This document shows, piece by piece, positions 10,581 through 21,364 of a stretch of 30,640 nucleotides of DNA. The stretch spans positions 49,919,178 through 49,949,817 of the forward strand of contig JBOZIK010000001.1 of assembly GCA_051453625.1 (NCBI GenBank). Direction: 5' to 3'. The notes below the pieces were generated by a model, which was given only the letters and a program-made list of their open reading frames with translations, was not told the origin of the DNA and ran no database searches. Numbering within the stretch: position 1 is the stretch's first letter; every line of letters begins with the position of its first letter. Source of the stretch: Welwitschia mirabilis. Taxonomy: Eukaryota; Gnetophyta; Gnetopsida; Welwitschiales. The position numbers and the translations under genes were made by a program.

Positions 10581-11750
10581 TCCAACATTAGTCTGAGATA
10601 ACTAAACAGACAAGAGAAAGATACCTTGGGGGTATGCAGCCCTTAACACAAAGGATGAAGCTTCTACATACTAGTCGGAGTAGTTGGTTTTTAATGGCAA
10701 GATGTTCAAGTGTCGTTGTTGGGGGACAGTCTACATATAACGGTCCCAGCACATGCAGTCTACCCATTGTGTAACAAGGAAAACTGTACATGGATGGGGG
10801 AACAAGTATTGTCCTTCATGACAAGGCGACAATGACTAAGCACTGCCTTTGGCACCCACTCCATTCAGTAACTAGTTACCCCACATTGGTTCCTGGTACA
10901 ACTATACTTTGTGCTACTCCTTCTCCTTATCAATCAACATAAGCAGGGCTAGGGGGGTTCCCAATTCAAGAGGCAGCCAGTCTAGTTACTTGCATTTCTG
11001 TCCCAACCCAATTGTTTCTAGTTGAGTAAGTTTGATAGCAGCAAGAAGCAGGCTTCTTAGTGTAGTTATCAAAATGAGAATACACTACCCCTTCCTCGCA
11101 TAGAGAGACCCCACAAGGCCGAAGGAGACACATTTGGTTATCGAACAATTAGGTCATAGATGCCGACAAGAGCTACCATACCTAGAAACACGTCCGATAC
11201 AAAGCCCATGACCACCACTAGATTATTCGATTGGTCCACTGGGTTGTAACCATTTCACTAGTGCTGGCACAAGTAGTTTGTGTTTCATATGTAATTAGGG
11301 GTCTATATATGAGTAAGTTGGTAGGGGCAACTATCCCTTCCAACCCCATGTCAAAAGGCCTAGTTGTGCTTTCCCAATAGTATAGTGGCAACAACCACTT
11401 GTTTCGAGAAGTACATAGTTACTGATAATCTTCTTGTGGTCTTGCATTCACAAGCATGCACCTCTAGCATATATGGGCTCTGAAATGTGTTCGACTCCTC
11501 TATCATGTATAAGGATAGTAGGGGCCTTGACCTATAGAACCTCCCATCTCCACTGCATTATACTATCAAAATTCATGAACTTTTCATTCATTATACACTC
11601 CTCTGGTATTCTTGCCCCATCACCCGAACATTGGGTTGTGCACGAAATCACTCGTGCCCCCATGTGACATGTAGCCACCATTCTCTCTCTCTATCGACCA
11701 TTCTCTGCTATGATTCCCATAATGAGTTTGGGTATGTGTCCTCATCCTAG
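10581..11750. other. GC-richer block of unknown origin
   Basis: Base composition changes here: many CCC and GGG runs and mixed sequence, against AT-rich flanks on both sides. Short open frames occur on both strands (for example 10588-10791 minus, 11434-11667 plus) but none shows a motif I know. It could be an insertion of organellar DNA, an unrelated transposon, or an old unique segment. The right side includes a short CTCTCTCTCT run near 11683-11694. Confidence 0.4.
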
Positions 11751-12072
11751 GCTGCTCTAAAAATCAAAAACATTTTGGGATGATGCATTTCCAAGATTGT
11801 TTGTGTGTTCTGAATATAAGCTTCAAGTCATTTAAAGAAGTGATAAAGGCTATAGTGATTAATTAGGGTCCTTGTGATAGTGTTTTACCTTAGAGCGATG
11901 TTGAGACTTTGAAGCAAGATGTCAATTTTTTGTTCAAAAGTTGTCATTAATCTTTAATGGTCTAAATTTACTAAAAACTAGCTCTCTAATCTTGGTTTTA
12001 CGCTTGTGCATGAAAAGCAAGGCTTGCTCTAGAAGAGAGGGCAAATGAATCAAGAGTGGCCAGAAAAGTCTT

Positions 12073-12440
12073 AGATCTCTTCTGAAAATTTTTGAATCCA
12101 AAGTCACAACTATAGAAGAAACCAAAGATCTAAGTATAATGAAACTAGTTGAACTTCAAGGAAATTTACATACTTTTAAGTGGAAGACCAGTAAGAACAA
12201 AAAGAAGAGTGTTGCAATGAGGGCCTTCTAAGACAATGTAAAACAGAAGGAAGATTATTTTGATCAAGAATTGAACAATGATGTTAAGGTTCCTCTCCTT
12301 GCAAGGAAACATAAAAGATTTCCAAGAAGGAATGGTGATAGCAGCAATAAGCAAACTCTAAAGAAAAGAACTGAAAAGAAGAGAGAAATACAATGCCATA
12401 CTTGCAAATGTTTTGGTCATACATTAAATCATGGTTGTGA
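12073..12440 (+). pseudogene. Ty1/copia gag remnant (UBN2-type C-terminal part with zinc knuckle)
   Basis: The plus-strand frame from 12073 reads RSLLKIFESKVTTIEETKDL, then SIMKLVELQGNLHTFKWKTS, a lysine-rich run, a stop at 12226-12228, ELNNDVKVPLLARKHKRF, another basic run, then EIQCHTCKCFGHTLNHGCE. This is the order of the C-terminal half of plant copia gag: the R-S-L block, the M-K-L-x-E-L-x-G-x-L-x-T-F helix, the acidic/basic linker and the CCHC knuckle. The knuckle has CX2CX4H but five residues before the last cysteine instead of four. One base is missing just upstream (AGAAAAGTC precedes in another frame), so the fragment is frameshifted and stopped. The N-terminal half is not recognisable, and no pol follows before the gap at 12506. 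Confidence 0.75.
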
Positions 12441-12505
12441 AACTCGGACTTGGCACCAAACTCGTTTGGCTACTTGGACTCAGACTCGTTAGCCAAACTC
12501 GGCAA
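12441..12505 (+). repeat. ACTCG-rich short repeat next to a 100-N gap
   Basis: ACTCG occurs at 12442, 12460, 12484 and 12497, twice within CCAAACTCG, with TTGGC spacers. It is a loosely periodic patch ending at the gap 12506-12605, and it may be the edge of a tandem repeat that broke the assembly. Confidence 0.4.
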
Positions 12506-12605
12506 NNNNNNNNNNNNNNNNNNNNNNNNNNNNNNNNNNNNNNNNNNNNNNNNNNNNNNNNNNNNNNNNNNNNNNNNNNNNNNNNNNNNNNNNNNNNNNN
12601 NNNNN

Positions 12606-12845
12606 CATTTTATGATTTTTGTATGTGTATGACATTCATTCATTCTATGGTGATGTGTTTAAGTAGGGGACTTATCAATATATCAGTGGTTGTGTCAGTT
12701 AATAGGTTTTTGGTATCTATTCCTACATGATAAAATTGAACTCAGATTCCATTTTTCTAATTACTAATTATCATAGTCAAATTGACTCATAATATAGTTG
12801 ATCACTAACTTTGTCAGGGACTGACAAGGCTAAGTAGGGAGGCTA
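12606..12845 (+). mobile_element. 3' internal tail of LTR element B
   Basis: Homologous to 1810-2013 and ending at the same TTTGTCAGGGACTGACAA landmark followed by TAAGTAGGGAGG, the presumed polypurine tract. It keeps about 39 nt that copy A has lost. It begins right at a 100-N gap, so how much of element B exists to the left is unknown. Confidence 0.7.
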
Positions 12846-13050
12846 TGTTGTAATGCCAATTTATAGGAATTTGATGGTGTATTTGGAGTACTTTTGCAGG
12901 ACATTTATACAGGTTTAGATGTAATTCTGATGATTATGGAGAGTCAATGAGATGATCACGGAAACATGTAATTCTTGGCATATTTGAAGGCATTTTAGGC
13001 ATGTTCTAGTACTTAGTGTATTAGAGGAAGATTAATGATGAAGAAGGCTA

Positions 13051-13314
13051 ATTGTCCCCCACTATCATCCCCATAGCAGATAGGATGATAGCAATATATT
13101 AGCCTATTACATAAGCAACTTGGATTGGACCTTGAAGTCAACGAACACCCTTTTCTTAGGAGGTGTCATTCCCATTGTTATGTTCATGACATAAGGGATT
13201 ACAACACATTTGGAGCCAACTACAGGGCCAATTGCAAAGTCAAAAGCTAATGAATTATCTGTTCTTATGGGGCTTTATCCCTAGTGTCATCCCCACGATA
13301 GTGAAGATGACAAC
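13051..13314 (+). repeat. Three hairpin modules in LTR B (13051-13092, 13163-13205, 13270-13314)
   Basis: These sit in the same positions as the three modules of LTR A but are more worn: ATTGTCCCCC...GGATGATAGC, GTGTCATTCCC...GGGATTACAAC, and GTGTCATCCCCACGATA...AGATGACAAC. Most differences from the A copies are transitions. Confidence 0.6.
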
Positions 13315-13413
13315 TATTTTGTATAAACGAGATTAAATTATCTTATAATGGGGTCATGCGTCCTACCTGTGCTACTAGGGTTTCTTCTCCAACTTCTAGG
13401 GTTATGGTTCTAG

Positions 13414-13499
13414 AACCTTCAATGTAAAGACATAAATACCTCTCTTGTCCTCACTTCTAATTCATCTTTACATTGAAGGTTCACTTCTAATTCATCTTT
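13414..13499 (+). repeat. Inverted 16-mer plus duplicated 19-mer over the LTR B core promoter
   Basis: AACCTTCAATGTAAAG at 13414-13429 has an exact reverse complement at 13466-13481. The stretch between them holds the CATAAATA box. The 19 bases at 13451-13469 are repeated at 13481-13499. LTR A and both copies in LTR C lack the insertion. This is the footprint of a template-switch copying error. Confidence 0.8.
13431..13438 (+). promoter_or_regulatory. Mutated TATA box of LTR B (CATAAATA)
   Basis: It is positionally equivalent to TATAAATA in LTRs A and C, with the first T changed to C. It lies in the loop of the 16-bp inverted repeat. Promoter activity is probably reduced. Confidence 0.55.
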
Positions 13500-14195
13500 T
13501 ATATCCGATATTCTTGTGATAGAAGATTAAAGGATAAGAGGTCCATCCAGTAGCTACAGAGAGAAGTTTACATTAGTGTTGGACTAAGTATCCTCCATTG
13601 GGGCACTGCTACATTATTGTAAGTGGATGTAAAATTTTCATAATTAATTCAATTACTCTTTTCACTACAATTATATAAATGTCCCTTATGGTTTAAGTTG
13701 TTTATAGTTTAGTGATAGTTCTATAGTTTATTTAGATCATAAAGGCAACCTTGATTAAGGTTGACTTATTAGTTTAGATTTGCATTACTATTTCATTTCA
13801 ATTTCATATTGCATTATTCATATTCTATTTGACAAGTCTTATAGATTATGTTGGCTAGGAATAAGTAATAAAACTCTTCCTAGTTGATATAAGTTATACA
13901 AAAATAGTTCTTGTGAAAGGAGGGTTAGAGTCTAAATAGAATCTATCTCATTTCCATTTTCATCCTTTGCATTTCACATTCTTTCATCATTTTATTATAT
14001 TTTTATATTTGATTACTTTCATTTACTAAAACAGAAAAGATTAAAAATACTTTGTGAAATTAATTCTCTAACTTCTAGCCTAGTGCCTTCAATGGATTAC
14101 GACAGTCACTCCCATCTATACTAGTGTGTGTTTTTTTTTACAAGTATTATGATTTACAGGTTCGACTAAAGGACTTAAAAGATTACATAAATTCA

Positions 14196-14967
14196 CCTTG
14201 AAACAATAAGTTACTCTTGTGTCTTACATGGTTGGCTATGATATGAAAAAGGAATTTGAGCATGTTTAATGATATGCTATCTTGAATAATCCTAATATAG
14301 TCTAAGTGGCTACCATAACNNNNNNNNNNCATAACCATCTGTAACATGGAATGTAAGTAAAATGTTTCTAATGATGAATCTAAAGAGTGATAATTGGTTT
14401 TTGTGAAGAAATCTACATGGAAGTGATTATTTTTTATTGGGTTCATATTTAAAATTCAAGGCATTACAATAGTAAATAAGGGTTTTGGTTATGTTAACAA
14501 GTAACTCATCACGATGTTCCAAATCAAAGATCATCTTTAAATCACCTAGGAAAATAGTAAATAGAGTAATATGAATTCAGGAATGAAGGATCCAAGGATC
14601 TTTATGATCATTATTACATTCTTATAAAACTCTAATACCTAGTTAGAGTTGTAGTAGGCATTTTCTTCTTTCAACAGGTAGTTCTATCCTCTAGTTTTTA
14701 TTCTAGCAAGATAGAAGGGAGTATAAATATCAAGAAAAGAAGCAAAAATTCCTTCCTTTATAAAGGATTCTTATCTCTCACTCAAGGTGATCTACAATGA
14801 CAAAAATAAGGAAAGAGGCAATAAGAGAAATAAAGAAGAATCAGAACAGTAATGAGTGATGAAGTTAGGAGTAAACATCATTGGAAAAATGAAGAAAAAT
14901 AAATAACAGATAGTCTACTGGATTGAAATTGGATTTAAAAATAAATTGCAATAATAGAATATGCTCT
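14196..14967. other. Unassigned AT-rich sequence
   Basis: No gene or known repeat is seen. There is a 10-N gap at 14320-14329, with CATAAC on both sides of it. LTR B ends at 14195, and the next repeat unit starts at about 14968. Confidence 0.4.
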
Positions 14968-16805
14968 AAAAATGCAATGTACGAAGTATGAACTAACTAC
15001 ATCAAAAACAAATAGCAACCTAAGTCAAGGCTAGCAGTGACACCAATGAAGTTCAATAGAAGTGCACAAGCTTAGAGGACAAGGTGGAAACAAGCATAAT
15101 GGTCATGAAAAACTAGCATGCGAGATGTGATGTAAATTCAAATACATGGGTTTTGTAGAAATGAGGTGAAAGTAAAACCATTAAATTATCTAGATCTATC
15201 AACAGATCAAATTAACTTATCATGGATCTAGACTTGGATGAAAAGGTCATATCACAAGAAACACAAGTGTGTTTTCTCATAAGTGAAAAAATGTGATATG
15301 ATAAGGGTTGAAATAAAAAATAAAAATGGAAAATGAATGAATGAAAATGAAATAATAAATGATACCATGCATCCTATGAATAAAAGAGACTAGATAAATG
15401 CAAGTTAGTGGCCCAAAATTTTTTTTTTTGGTTTCAGAAGTTTTGGATAGTATCTTTTACCAAAACAAAAAAAAGTACCAATAAATAGATTTTTTATAAT
15501 GAAGAGTAGCTAAAGAATCTCAATTTACAATCTATTAAAGTAAGAACATTAAAATATTTCTCTAATTTCATTGAATTGTATTTCATTTCCCTTCAAATTT
15601 CATGAGTAACCATTTTATCCATTTAATCATATTGAGCATTTAGTATTGTTATGCTTTTTTCTAATAGATTTAACATCTTGTACTTGAAGAATTTAGTATT
15701 ACATTACAAGCGTCTATAACTTTGATGCTATTGAATGTACCATAAATGAATCATTAAAGTTGCATTACTAGTAGGCCTCCATGGCCTTAATGAAATTAAC
15801 TAAACTCAATAGTAGATCCATAAAATAATGTGATTNNNNNNNNNNNNNNNNNNNNNNNNNNNNNNNNNNNNNNNNNNNNNNNNNNNNNNNNNNNNNNNNN
15901 NNNNNNNNNNNNNNNNNNNNNNNNNNNNNNNNNNNAAAATTGTGATGTACGAAGTATGAAGTAACTAAAACAAAAACAGATAGCAACCTGAGTCAAGACT
16001 AGCAGTGACACTAATGAAGTTTAATAGAAGTGCACAAGCTCAGAGGACAAGGTGGAAACAAGCATAATCATCATGAAAAACTAGCATGCGAGATATGATG
16101 GAAATTAAAATACATGGGTTTTGTAGAAATGAGGTGAAAGTGCAACCACAACCATTAAATTACCTAGATCTATCAATAGATCAAATTGAATTATCATGGA
16201 TCTATGCTTGAATGAAGAGGTCATAGCATAAGAAACACAAGTGTGTTTTCTCGTAAATGAAAAAATGTGATATGGTAAGGGTTGAAATAAAAAATGAAAA
16301 TGGAAAATTGGTGAATGAAAATGAAATAATAAATGATACCATGCATCCTATGAATAAAAAAGACTAGATAAATGTAAGTTAACGGCCCAAACATTTTTTT
16401 TGGTTTCATAATTTTTGGATGGTCTCTTTTACCAAAACAAAAAAAAAAGTACCAATAAATAGATTTTTCATAATCAAGAGTAGCTAAAAAGTCTCAAGTT
16501 ATAATCTGTTAAAGTAAGCACATCAAAATATTTCTCTAATTCCATTGAATTTCATTCCATTTCCCTTATACTTTCATGAGTAACCATTTAATCATATTGA
16601 GCATTTAGTGTTGTTATGCTTTTTCTAATAGGTTTGACATGTTGTACTTGAAGAATTTAGTATTGCATTGCAAGCAAGTATTGATAACTCTGATGCTGTT
16701 GAATGTACCACAAATGAATCATTAAAGTTGCATTGCTAGTAGGCTTCCATGGCCTTAACACAGTTAACTAAACTCAATAGTAGTGATCCATAAAATAATG
16801 TGATT
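14968..16805 (+). repeat. Direct repeat of about 870 bp split by a 100-N gap
   Basis: 14968-15835 and 15936-16805 are two diverged copies in the same orientation. Shared landmarks are ATGTACGAAGTATGAA, TAGAAGTGCACAAGC, GATACCATGCATCCTATGAA and GATCCATAAAATAATGTGATT. The left copy ends exactly at the gap with the sequence that ends the right copy. No coding capacity is recognised. It may be a false duplication from unmerged contig ends (see findings). Confidence 0.8.
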
Positions 16806-16868
16806 TTGAAGAGCATCAAGAGTTTTCTCTTGTTTTTGCTTTGCTCTTTATCCCCTTGCCCCTCTTTA

Positions 16869-16894
16869 TTCTTCTTCTTCTTCTTCTTCTTCTT
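16869..16894 (+). repeat. (TTC)n microsatellite
   Basis: About eight uninterrupted TTC/CTT units, followed by TTTTT. Confidence 0.9.
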
Positions 16895-17274
16895 TTTAAA
16901 ATAGTTACATGAAATGGGTCACTAACTCATTAGCCTAATAGAGAAACAATCTCATCCCCATGAATAGCTTAAAACAAAATCACATCATGAAAGTAGGAAA
17001 CCCTATTTTTTCTTGAATTTACCACATTGAAGATGCAAAATTTAATAAAGTACTTAAAAAGTGAAAATAACTAACTCATGGAAAGGGAAACTTACCAAAC
17101 CTCATCAACATTTTAAGTGACAAAAGATTACTTTATTATTGGATTCTTGAAAAAGGCCATTAAATAGGATCATTNNNNNNNNNNNNNNNNNNNNNNNNNN
17201 NNNNNNNNNNNNNNNNNNNNNNNNNNNNNNNNNNNNNNNNNNNNNNNNNNNNNNNNNNNNNNNNNNNNNNNNNN

Positions 17275-17522
17275 GCAATTAAATAGGATCATTTGGTCTC
17301 ATCAACTCATAAGAAGATGGAAGTGTAGATGAGTTTTAGAGGACAAGGGTTCATATAAAAGTGGCGTAGGTGGATGAAAAGGCTAAACAACTAGGGAAAA
17401 TAAGTATAATATTGAATTATTTTATAAAACCAAACTACTCTCATAAAGGGGTTACTCAATGGTATGTAACAAGGAAAAGTCAAAAGTATTAAGGCTATCA
17501 GACTCAAGATTATGAAGGTGGG
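17275..17522. other. Unassigned sequence after a 100-N gap
   Basis: TTAAATAGGATCATT occurs on both sides of the gap (17160-17174 and 17279-17293). On the minus strand this is where reverse transcriptase of the minus-strand element should follow, but I see no RT motif. Confidence 0.4.
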
Positions 17523-18290
17523 ATTAGGACTCTACATATGAGTTCAAAAACTTAGAAAAGGAATTAGGAGTATAAATAATAGGATTAAAATATTTCAAAT
17601 CAAAAGAAGTCAAACCTATATACTATTCATGCTTTTCTAACAAATCTTGTAAAACATTCTTTTAAGATGAAGATACAAATGAATGTGTAACAATTGAATG
17701 AGTTGGCTCATCACTAAAAACATATTTTATATCTTTAAGAGATGGTTTGAAGCTGGAATAAAGATGATCTAAAAAGTTAGAATGNNNNNNNNNNNNNNNN
17801 NNNNNNNNNNNNNNNNNNNNNNNNNNNNNNNNNNNNNNNNNNNNNNNNNNNNNNNNNNNNNNNNNNNNNNNNNNNNNNNNNNNNNNNNNNNNNNNNNNNN
17901 NNNNNNNNNNNNNNNNNNTGCCTTAAATGTTTTCATGATAGGACTCTACACATGAGTTCAAAAACTTAAAGAAGGCATTAGGAGTACAAATAATAGGATT
18001 AAAATGTTTCAAATCAAAAGAAGTCAAACCTATATCCTATTCATGCTTTTCTGACAACTCTTGCAAAACATTCTTCTAAGATGAAGACACATATGAATGA
18101 GTAACCATTGAATGAGTTGGATCATCACTAAAAACATATTTTAGATTATTAAGAGATGGTTTTAAGTTGGAAGCAAGATGATATGAAAAGTCATAATGTG
18201 AATTAAGCTCAAGAAAACAAGGGAGACCAAAAATGTTTTATTCATGAAAGGAAGATTTAAGATCATGACAATTACTATCAAGCCCTTCTA
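17523..18290 (-). pseudogene. Ty3/gypsy pol start (between protease and RT), minus-strand element
   Basis: On the minus strand, 18290 down to 17937 reads GINFIEGLDSNCHDL, a stop, FLELNSHYDFSYHLASNLKP, SLNNLKYVFSDD, YVSSS, a stop, KNVLQELSEKHE, a stop, DIGLTSFDLKHFNPIICTP. The order L-K-P-x-L-x-x-L-K-Y-x-F, then L-x-E-L-x-x-K-H-x-x-x-I-G, then D-L-K-x-x-x-P-x-I-C, is the conserved lead-in to reverse transcriptase in Athila/Tat-like elements. A 134-N gap (17785-17918) separates it from a second copy of most of the same segment at 17523-17784. RT itself is absent. At least two of the stops sit where glutamine is usual (CAA or CAG to TAA or TAG). Confidence 0.72.
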
Positions 18291-18399
18291 TAAAGTTAAT
18301 CCCANNNNNNNNNNGTAATATTCCAAAAAGAAATTTCCATGAAACCATTTCTACAACTGATAAGAAAATTTGAAGTTGCAAGGAAAGGTCTAGCCAAGA

Positions 18400-18798
18400 T
18401 TATAGGAATTGAATGAGTTCTAGCTTGCTTCATTTTCAAAACTATGAAATCTATAAGAAAGTAATATATTCTACTATCTATATTAGTGATTTCAAGGAAT
18501 TATTAGCCAATTGCAATTGAAATTTATATTTCTAAGACCATTTAGGCCAAGCCCTTGTTAAATACAGTAAGGACAAAAAGTTAACATTAGCTCGAAGATC
18601 TCGTAAAGCTGGATTAATGTGTTTCTCTCTAATAGTAATGCTAATGATAGGATATTTAAGTTCTTTTTACTTTGAAGGGATTTGGTTTTGAATTATGGCA
18701 CTAGTTTGTTGAGCTAAAAAGGCCTTGTTCTTAACATTCATCATTCTCTTAATTGTACATAAGTCCTTAAATAATTTAACATATTAGCAGACTTGATT
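18400..18798 (-). pseudogene. Ty3/gypsy aspartic protease remnant, minus-strand element
   Basis: The minus-strand frame from 18798 reads YVKLFKDLCTIKRMMNVKNK, AFLAQQTSAIIQNQIPSK, a stop, KELKYPIISITIREKHINPA, LRDLRANVNFLSL. This matches the pre-protease F-L-K-D-L block, the A-F-L-x-Q-x-S-A-I-I-Q block, the P-x-I-S-I-x-I strand and the catalytic loop. The loop at 18586-18600 reads D-L-R-A-N: the aspartate is kept, but the following glycine is arginine and the serine or threonine is asparagine, which should kill activity. The frame then falls apart, with LQLANNSLKSL still recognisable as the next conserved strand. A 10-N gap lies at 18305-18314. Confidence 0.78.
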
Positions 18799-18827
18799 TA
18801 TGGGTTTTAAAAGATGGATGTTTGTTT

Positions 18828-19154
18828 NNNNNNNNNNNNNNNNNNNNNNNNNNNNNNNNNNNNNNNNNNNNNNNNNNNNNNNNNNNNNNNNNNNNNNNNN
18901 NNNNNNNNNNNNNNNNNNNNNNNNNNNNNNNNNNNNNNNNNNNNNNNNNNNNNNNNNNNNNNNNNNNNNNNNNNNNNNNNNNNNNNNNNNNNNNNNNNNN
19001 NNNNNNNNNNNNNNNNNNNNNNNNNNNNNNNNNNNNNNNNNNNNNNNNNNNNNNNNNNNNNNNNNNNNNNNNNNNNNNNNNNNNNNNNNNNNNNNNNNNN
19101 NNNNNNNNNNNNNNNNNNNNNNNNNNNNNNNNNNNNNNNNNNNNNNNNNNNNNN
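18828..19154. other. Assembly gap of estimated size (327 N)
   Basis: The flanks are not copies of each other. The gap removes the junction between the protease remnant on its left and unrelated sequence on its right. Confidence 0.95.
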
Positions 19155-20442
19155 ATCCACTCCAACTAATCCTTCATAGCCCTTCATAAGCATGGAAAGC
19201 ATGAACAAATATGCATAAGATTCATAAAACAATATTAACTACAAAAGATAAGAAATAACCTGAAATAACTCACATGATATGAAAGAACTTGACAATTAAG
19301 TAAGCTCAGCTAAAGATTGCTAATACCTATTTCTATGAATTAATAATGAAAGAATGAACCTATTTAAGAACTACTCTTACCTAAAAATTGCTAATGTCAA
19401 ATGAATTATGCAATAATAATGAAAGGATATAAAATAATTCTTATATTAAATATGAAATAAATATACATTACATCAAATGGAGAAGAATGANNNNNNNNNN
19501 AAGTGCAATGACATCCTAGCCTTCAAGTCTTTTCTATGTTAAGCAAACCAAAAGATCCATTACAATGGGAGCTCAAGGCCCTTTTATAGATGAGGGAAGT
19601 CTTAGAGAGCATTGTCATGATTGCGTTAGGTATTTTCATGATGTGTTAGATGGGTGGTTACATAAGGAAGATTACTTAAAGGCATTTACATAAAGACAAA
19701 GTTACAGTTTTTAGCATGTATCCACAAGGAAATATTCTTCATATTCTTATGCAAACATGGTGATGACATNNNNNNNNNNNNNNNNNNNNNNNNNNNNNNN
19801 NNNNNNNNNNNNNNNNNNNNNNNNNNNNNNNNNNNNNNNNNNNNNNNNNNNNNNNNNNNNNNNNNNNNNCCCTTTTATAGATGAGGAAAGTCTCAGAGAG
19901 CATTTTCATGATTGCATTAGGTGTCGTCATGATGTGTTAGGTGGGTGGTTACATAAGGGAGGTTACTTAAAGGTTTTTACATAAAGAGGAAGTTAAAATT
20001 TTTAGCATGTAGCCACAAGGAAATATTCATCATCTTCTTATGCAAACATGGTGATGACATGTATTCTAATTATTAATAATAATACCAATGAATACCATGT
20101 CATGTATCTTTCATGTGATCATCCTCACTGCACCACATGTCATTGCAATGTGTCGTATTATACTTTCCCCAAATGTCATTAGGTTTGAAGATTTATTTGG
20201 ATTAATTATGACTTATCCCATAAGAGAAATGTAATTAATTCCTTAAAATAATGCATAAAAATGAGTTTTTCAATAATTTACCTTATAAGACTGGAAATGT
20301 CAGTTATCTTAGCTGACAACGCCAATGTTTTATGCTAGAAATACCTCAAATTTGGCAGTGTCTTAAGAAGACAATAACAAACCTGCTCATGTTAAGGAAA
20401 AGCTAATAGTTTGATGAAAAATAATATGAAGTGCAAAAAACA
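19155..20442. other. Unrelated sequence interrupting the minus-strand element
   Basis: The minus-strand element's coding trace is lost here, between its hinge (about 21010) and its protease (18798), which are normally only a few dozen residues apart. It contains a gap-split direct repeat (19579-19769 and 19870-20060, around a 100-N gap, sharing CCCTTTTATAGATGAGG and GCAAACATGGTGATGACAT) and a 10-N gap at 19491-19500. CTTTTATAGATGAG could be a TATA region of a nested LTR. No coding sequence is recognised. Confidence 0.45.
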
Positions 20443-21326
20443 TTATTTTTTGATAAAATCATGAATTTAATGTTCATTCCTAGGTTAAATTGATAAATTA
20501 TACTTGATTATAATGTCAATTTTTGCATGTAAATAATGTGAATCTTTACTTATTTGAAAATACCAAGGACCTCTTCATGTTTTTTTGCTAAGGTGTCTAT
20601 TCTAAGTTATTGTGAAAAGGGTAATGACATCCTATAAGGTGGATCTTTCTCTTTTATTTTTTTCTTCTACTTCCTTTTCTTCCTTACTATACTTAGTTGA
20701 AACTTCATTCTCATGTGATTTTCTTTACTTCTTTGTTGATCTCTCTTCCACTTCTAAGGTATCTGGATTTAATTTTTTCAATGTGGAAGTTCTTTACTCT
20801 ATCAACTATTTTGACACCACTAGGATAAGGCTCATNNNNNNNNNNNNNNNNNNNNNNNNNNNNNNNNNNNNNNNNNNNNNNNNNNNNNNNNNNNNNNNNN
20901 NNNNNNNNNNNNNNNNNNNNNNNNNNNNNNNNNNNTTATTTTGTTATAAAATCATGAATTTTTTTTTTATCTCTATGATAAATTAATAAATTATAACTCT
21001 TTATAATGTCAATTTTTGCATGTAAATAATGTGAATCTTTACTTCTTTGAAAATATCAAGGACCTCTTTGTGTTTTTTGCTAAGGTGTCTCTTTCAAGTT
21101 ATTGTGAAAAGGGTAATGGCTTCTTATAAGGTGGATCTTCCTTTTTAATTTTTTCTTCTACTTCCTTTTCTTCCTTACTATGCTTAGTTGAAACTTCCTT
21201 CTCATGTGATTTTCTTTACCTCTTTGTTGATCTCTCTTCCACTTCTAAGGTATATGGCTTTATTTTTTTTAATGTGGAAGTTCTTTAATCTATCAACTAT
21301 TTTGACACCACTAGGATAAGGCTCAT
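20443..21326 (-). pseudogene. Ty3/gypsy gag-pro hinge region, two gap-separated copies
   Basis: 20443-20835 and 20936-21326 are diverged direct copies around a 100-N gap. Read on the minus strand, the right copy shows KPYTLEVEE in one frame and AIYLRSGREINKEVKKIT in another, then a KKPLPFS block and KHKEVLDIFKEVKIHI. L-R-S-G-R-E is the well-conserved block between gag and protease of Athila/Tat-like elements, and the K-x-F-L-x-I-F-K-x-x-x-I-x-I type block follows it there too. Frames alternate, so several small indels are present. The left copy repeats the LRSGREI block near 20740-20770. Confidence 0.7.
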
Positions 21327-21364
21327 GAGCTCAAAAACATTATTCTTTCTCATGTTGGTTAAGA

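Larger units (their letters stand above)
12846..14195 (+). mobile_element. LTR B: second 3' LTR of the same family
   Basis: It starts TGTTGTAATGCCAATTT, ends ACATAAATTCA, and is about 1350 bp. It aligns with LTR A throughout, roughly nine bases in ten by eye in the first 200 bp, with many C-to-T and G-to-A differences. No primer-binding site follows, as expected of a 3' or solo LTR. It differs from A by a local insertion at about 13466-13499 (see that entry) and a TATA-to-CATA change. Confidence 0.78.

Noticed and set aside
10588-11667. Several 60-77 codon frames in the GC-richer block
   Set aside because: They lie on both strands, overlap nothing conserved and show no motif.
18776-19232. 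Long frames made almost entirely of unknown residues
   Set aside because: They are artefacts of reading through the 327-N gap; the same applies to frames over 29245-29790.
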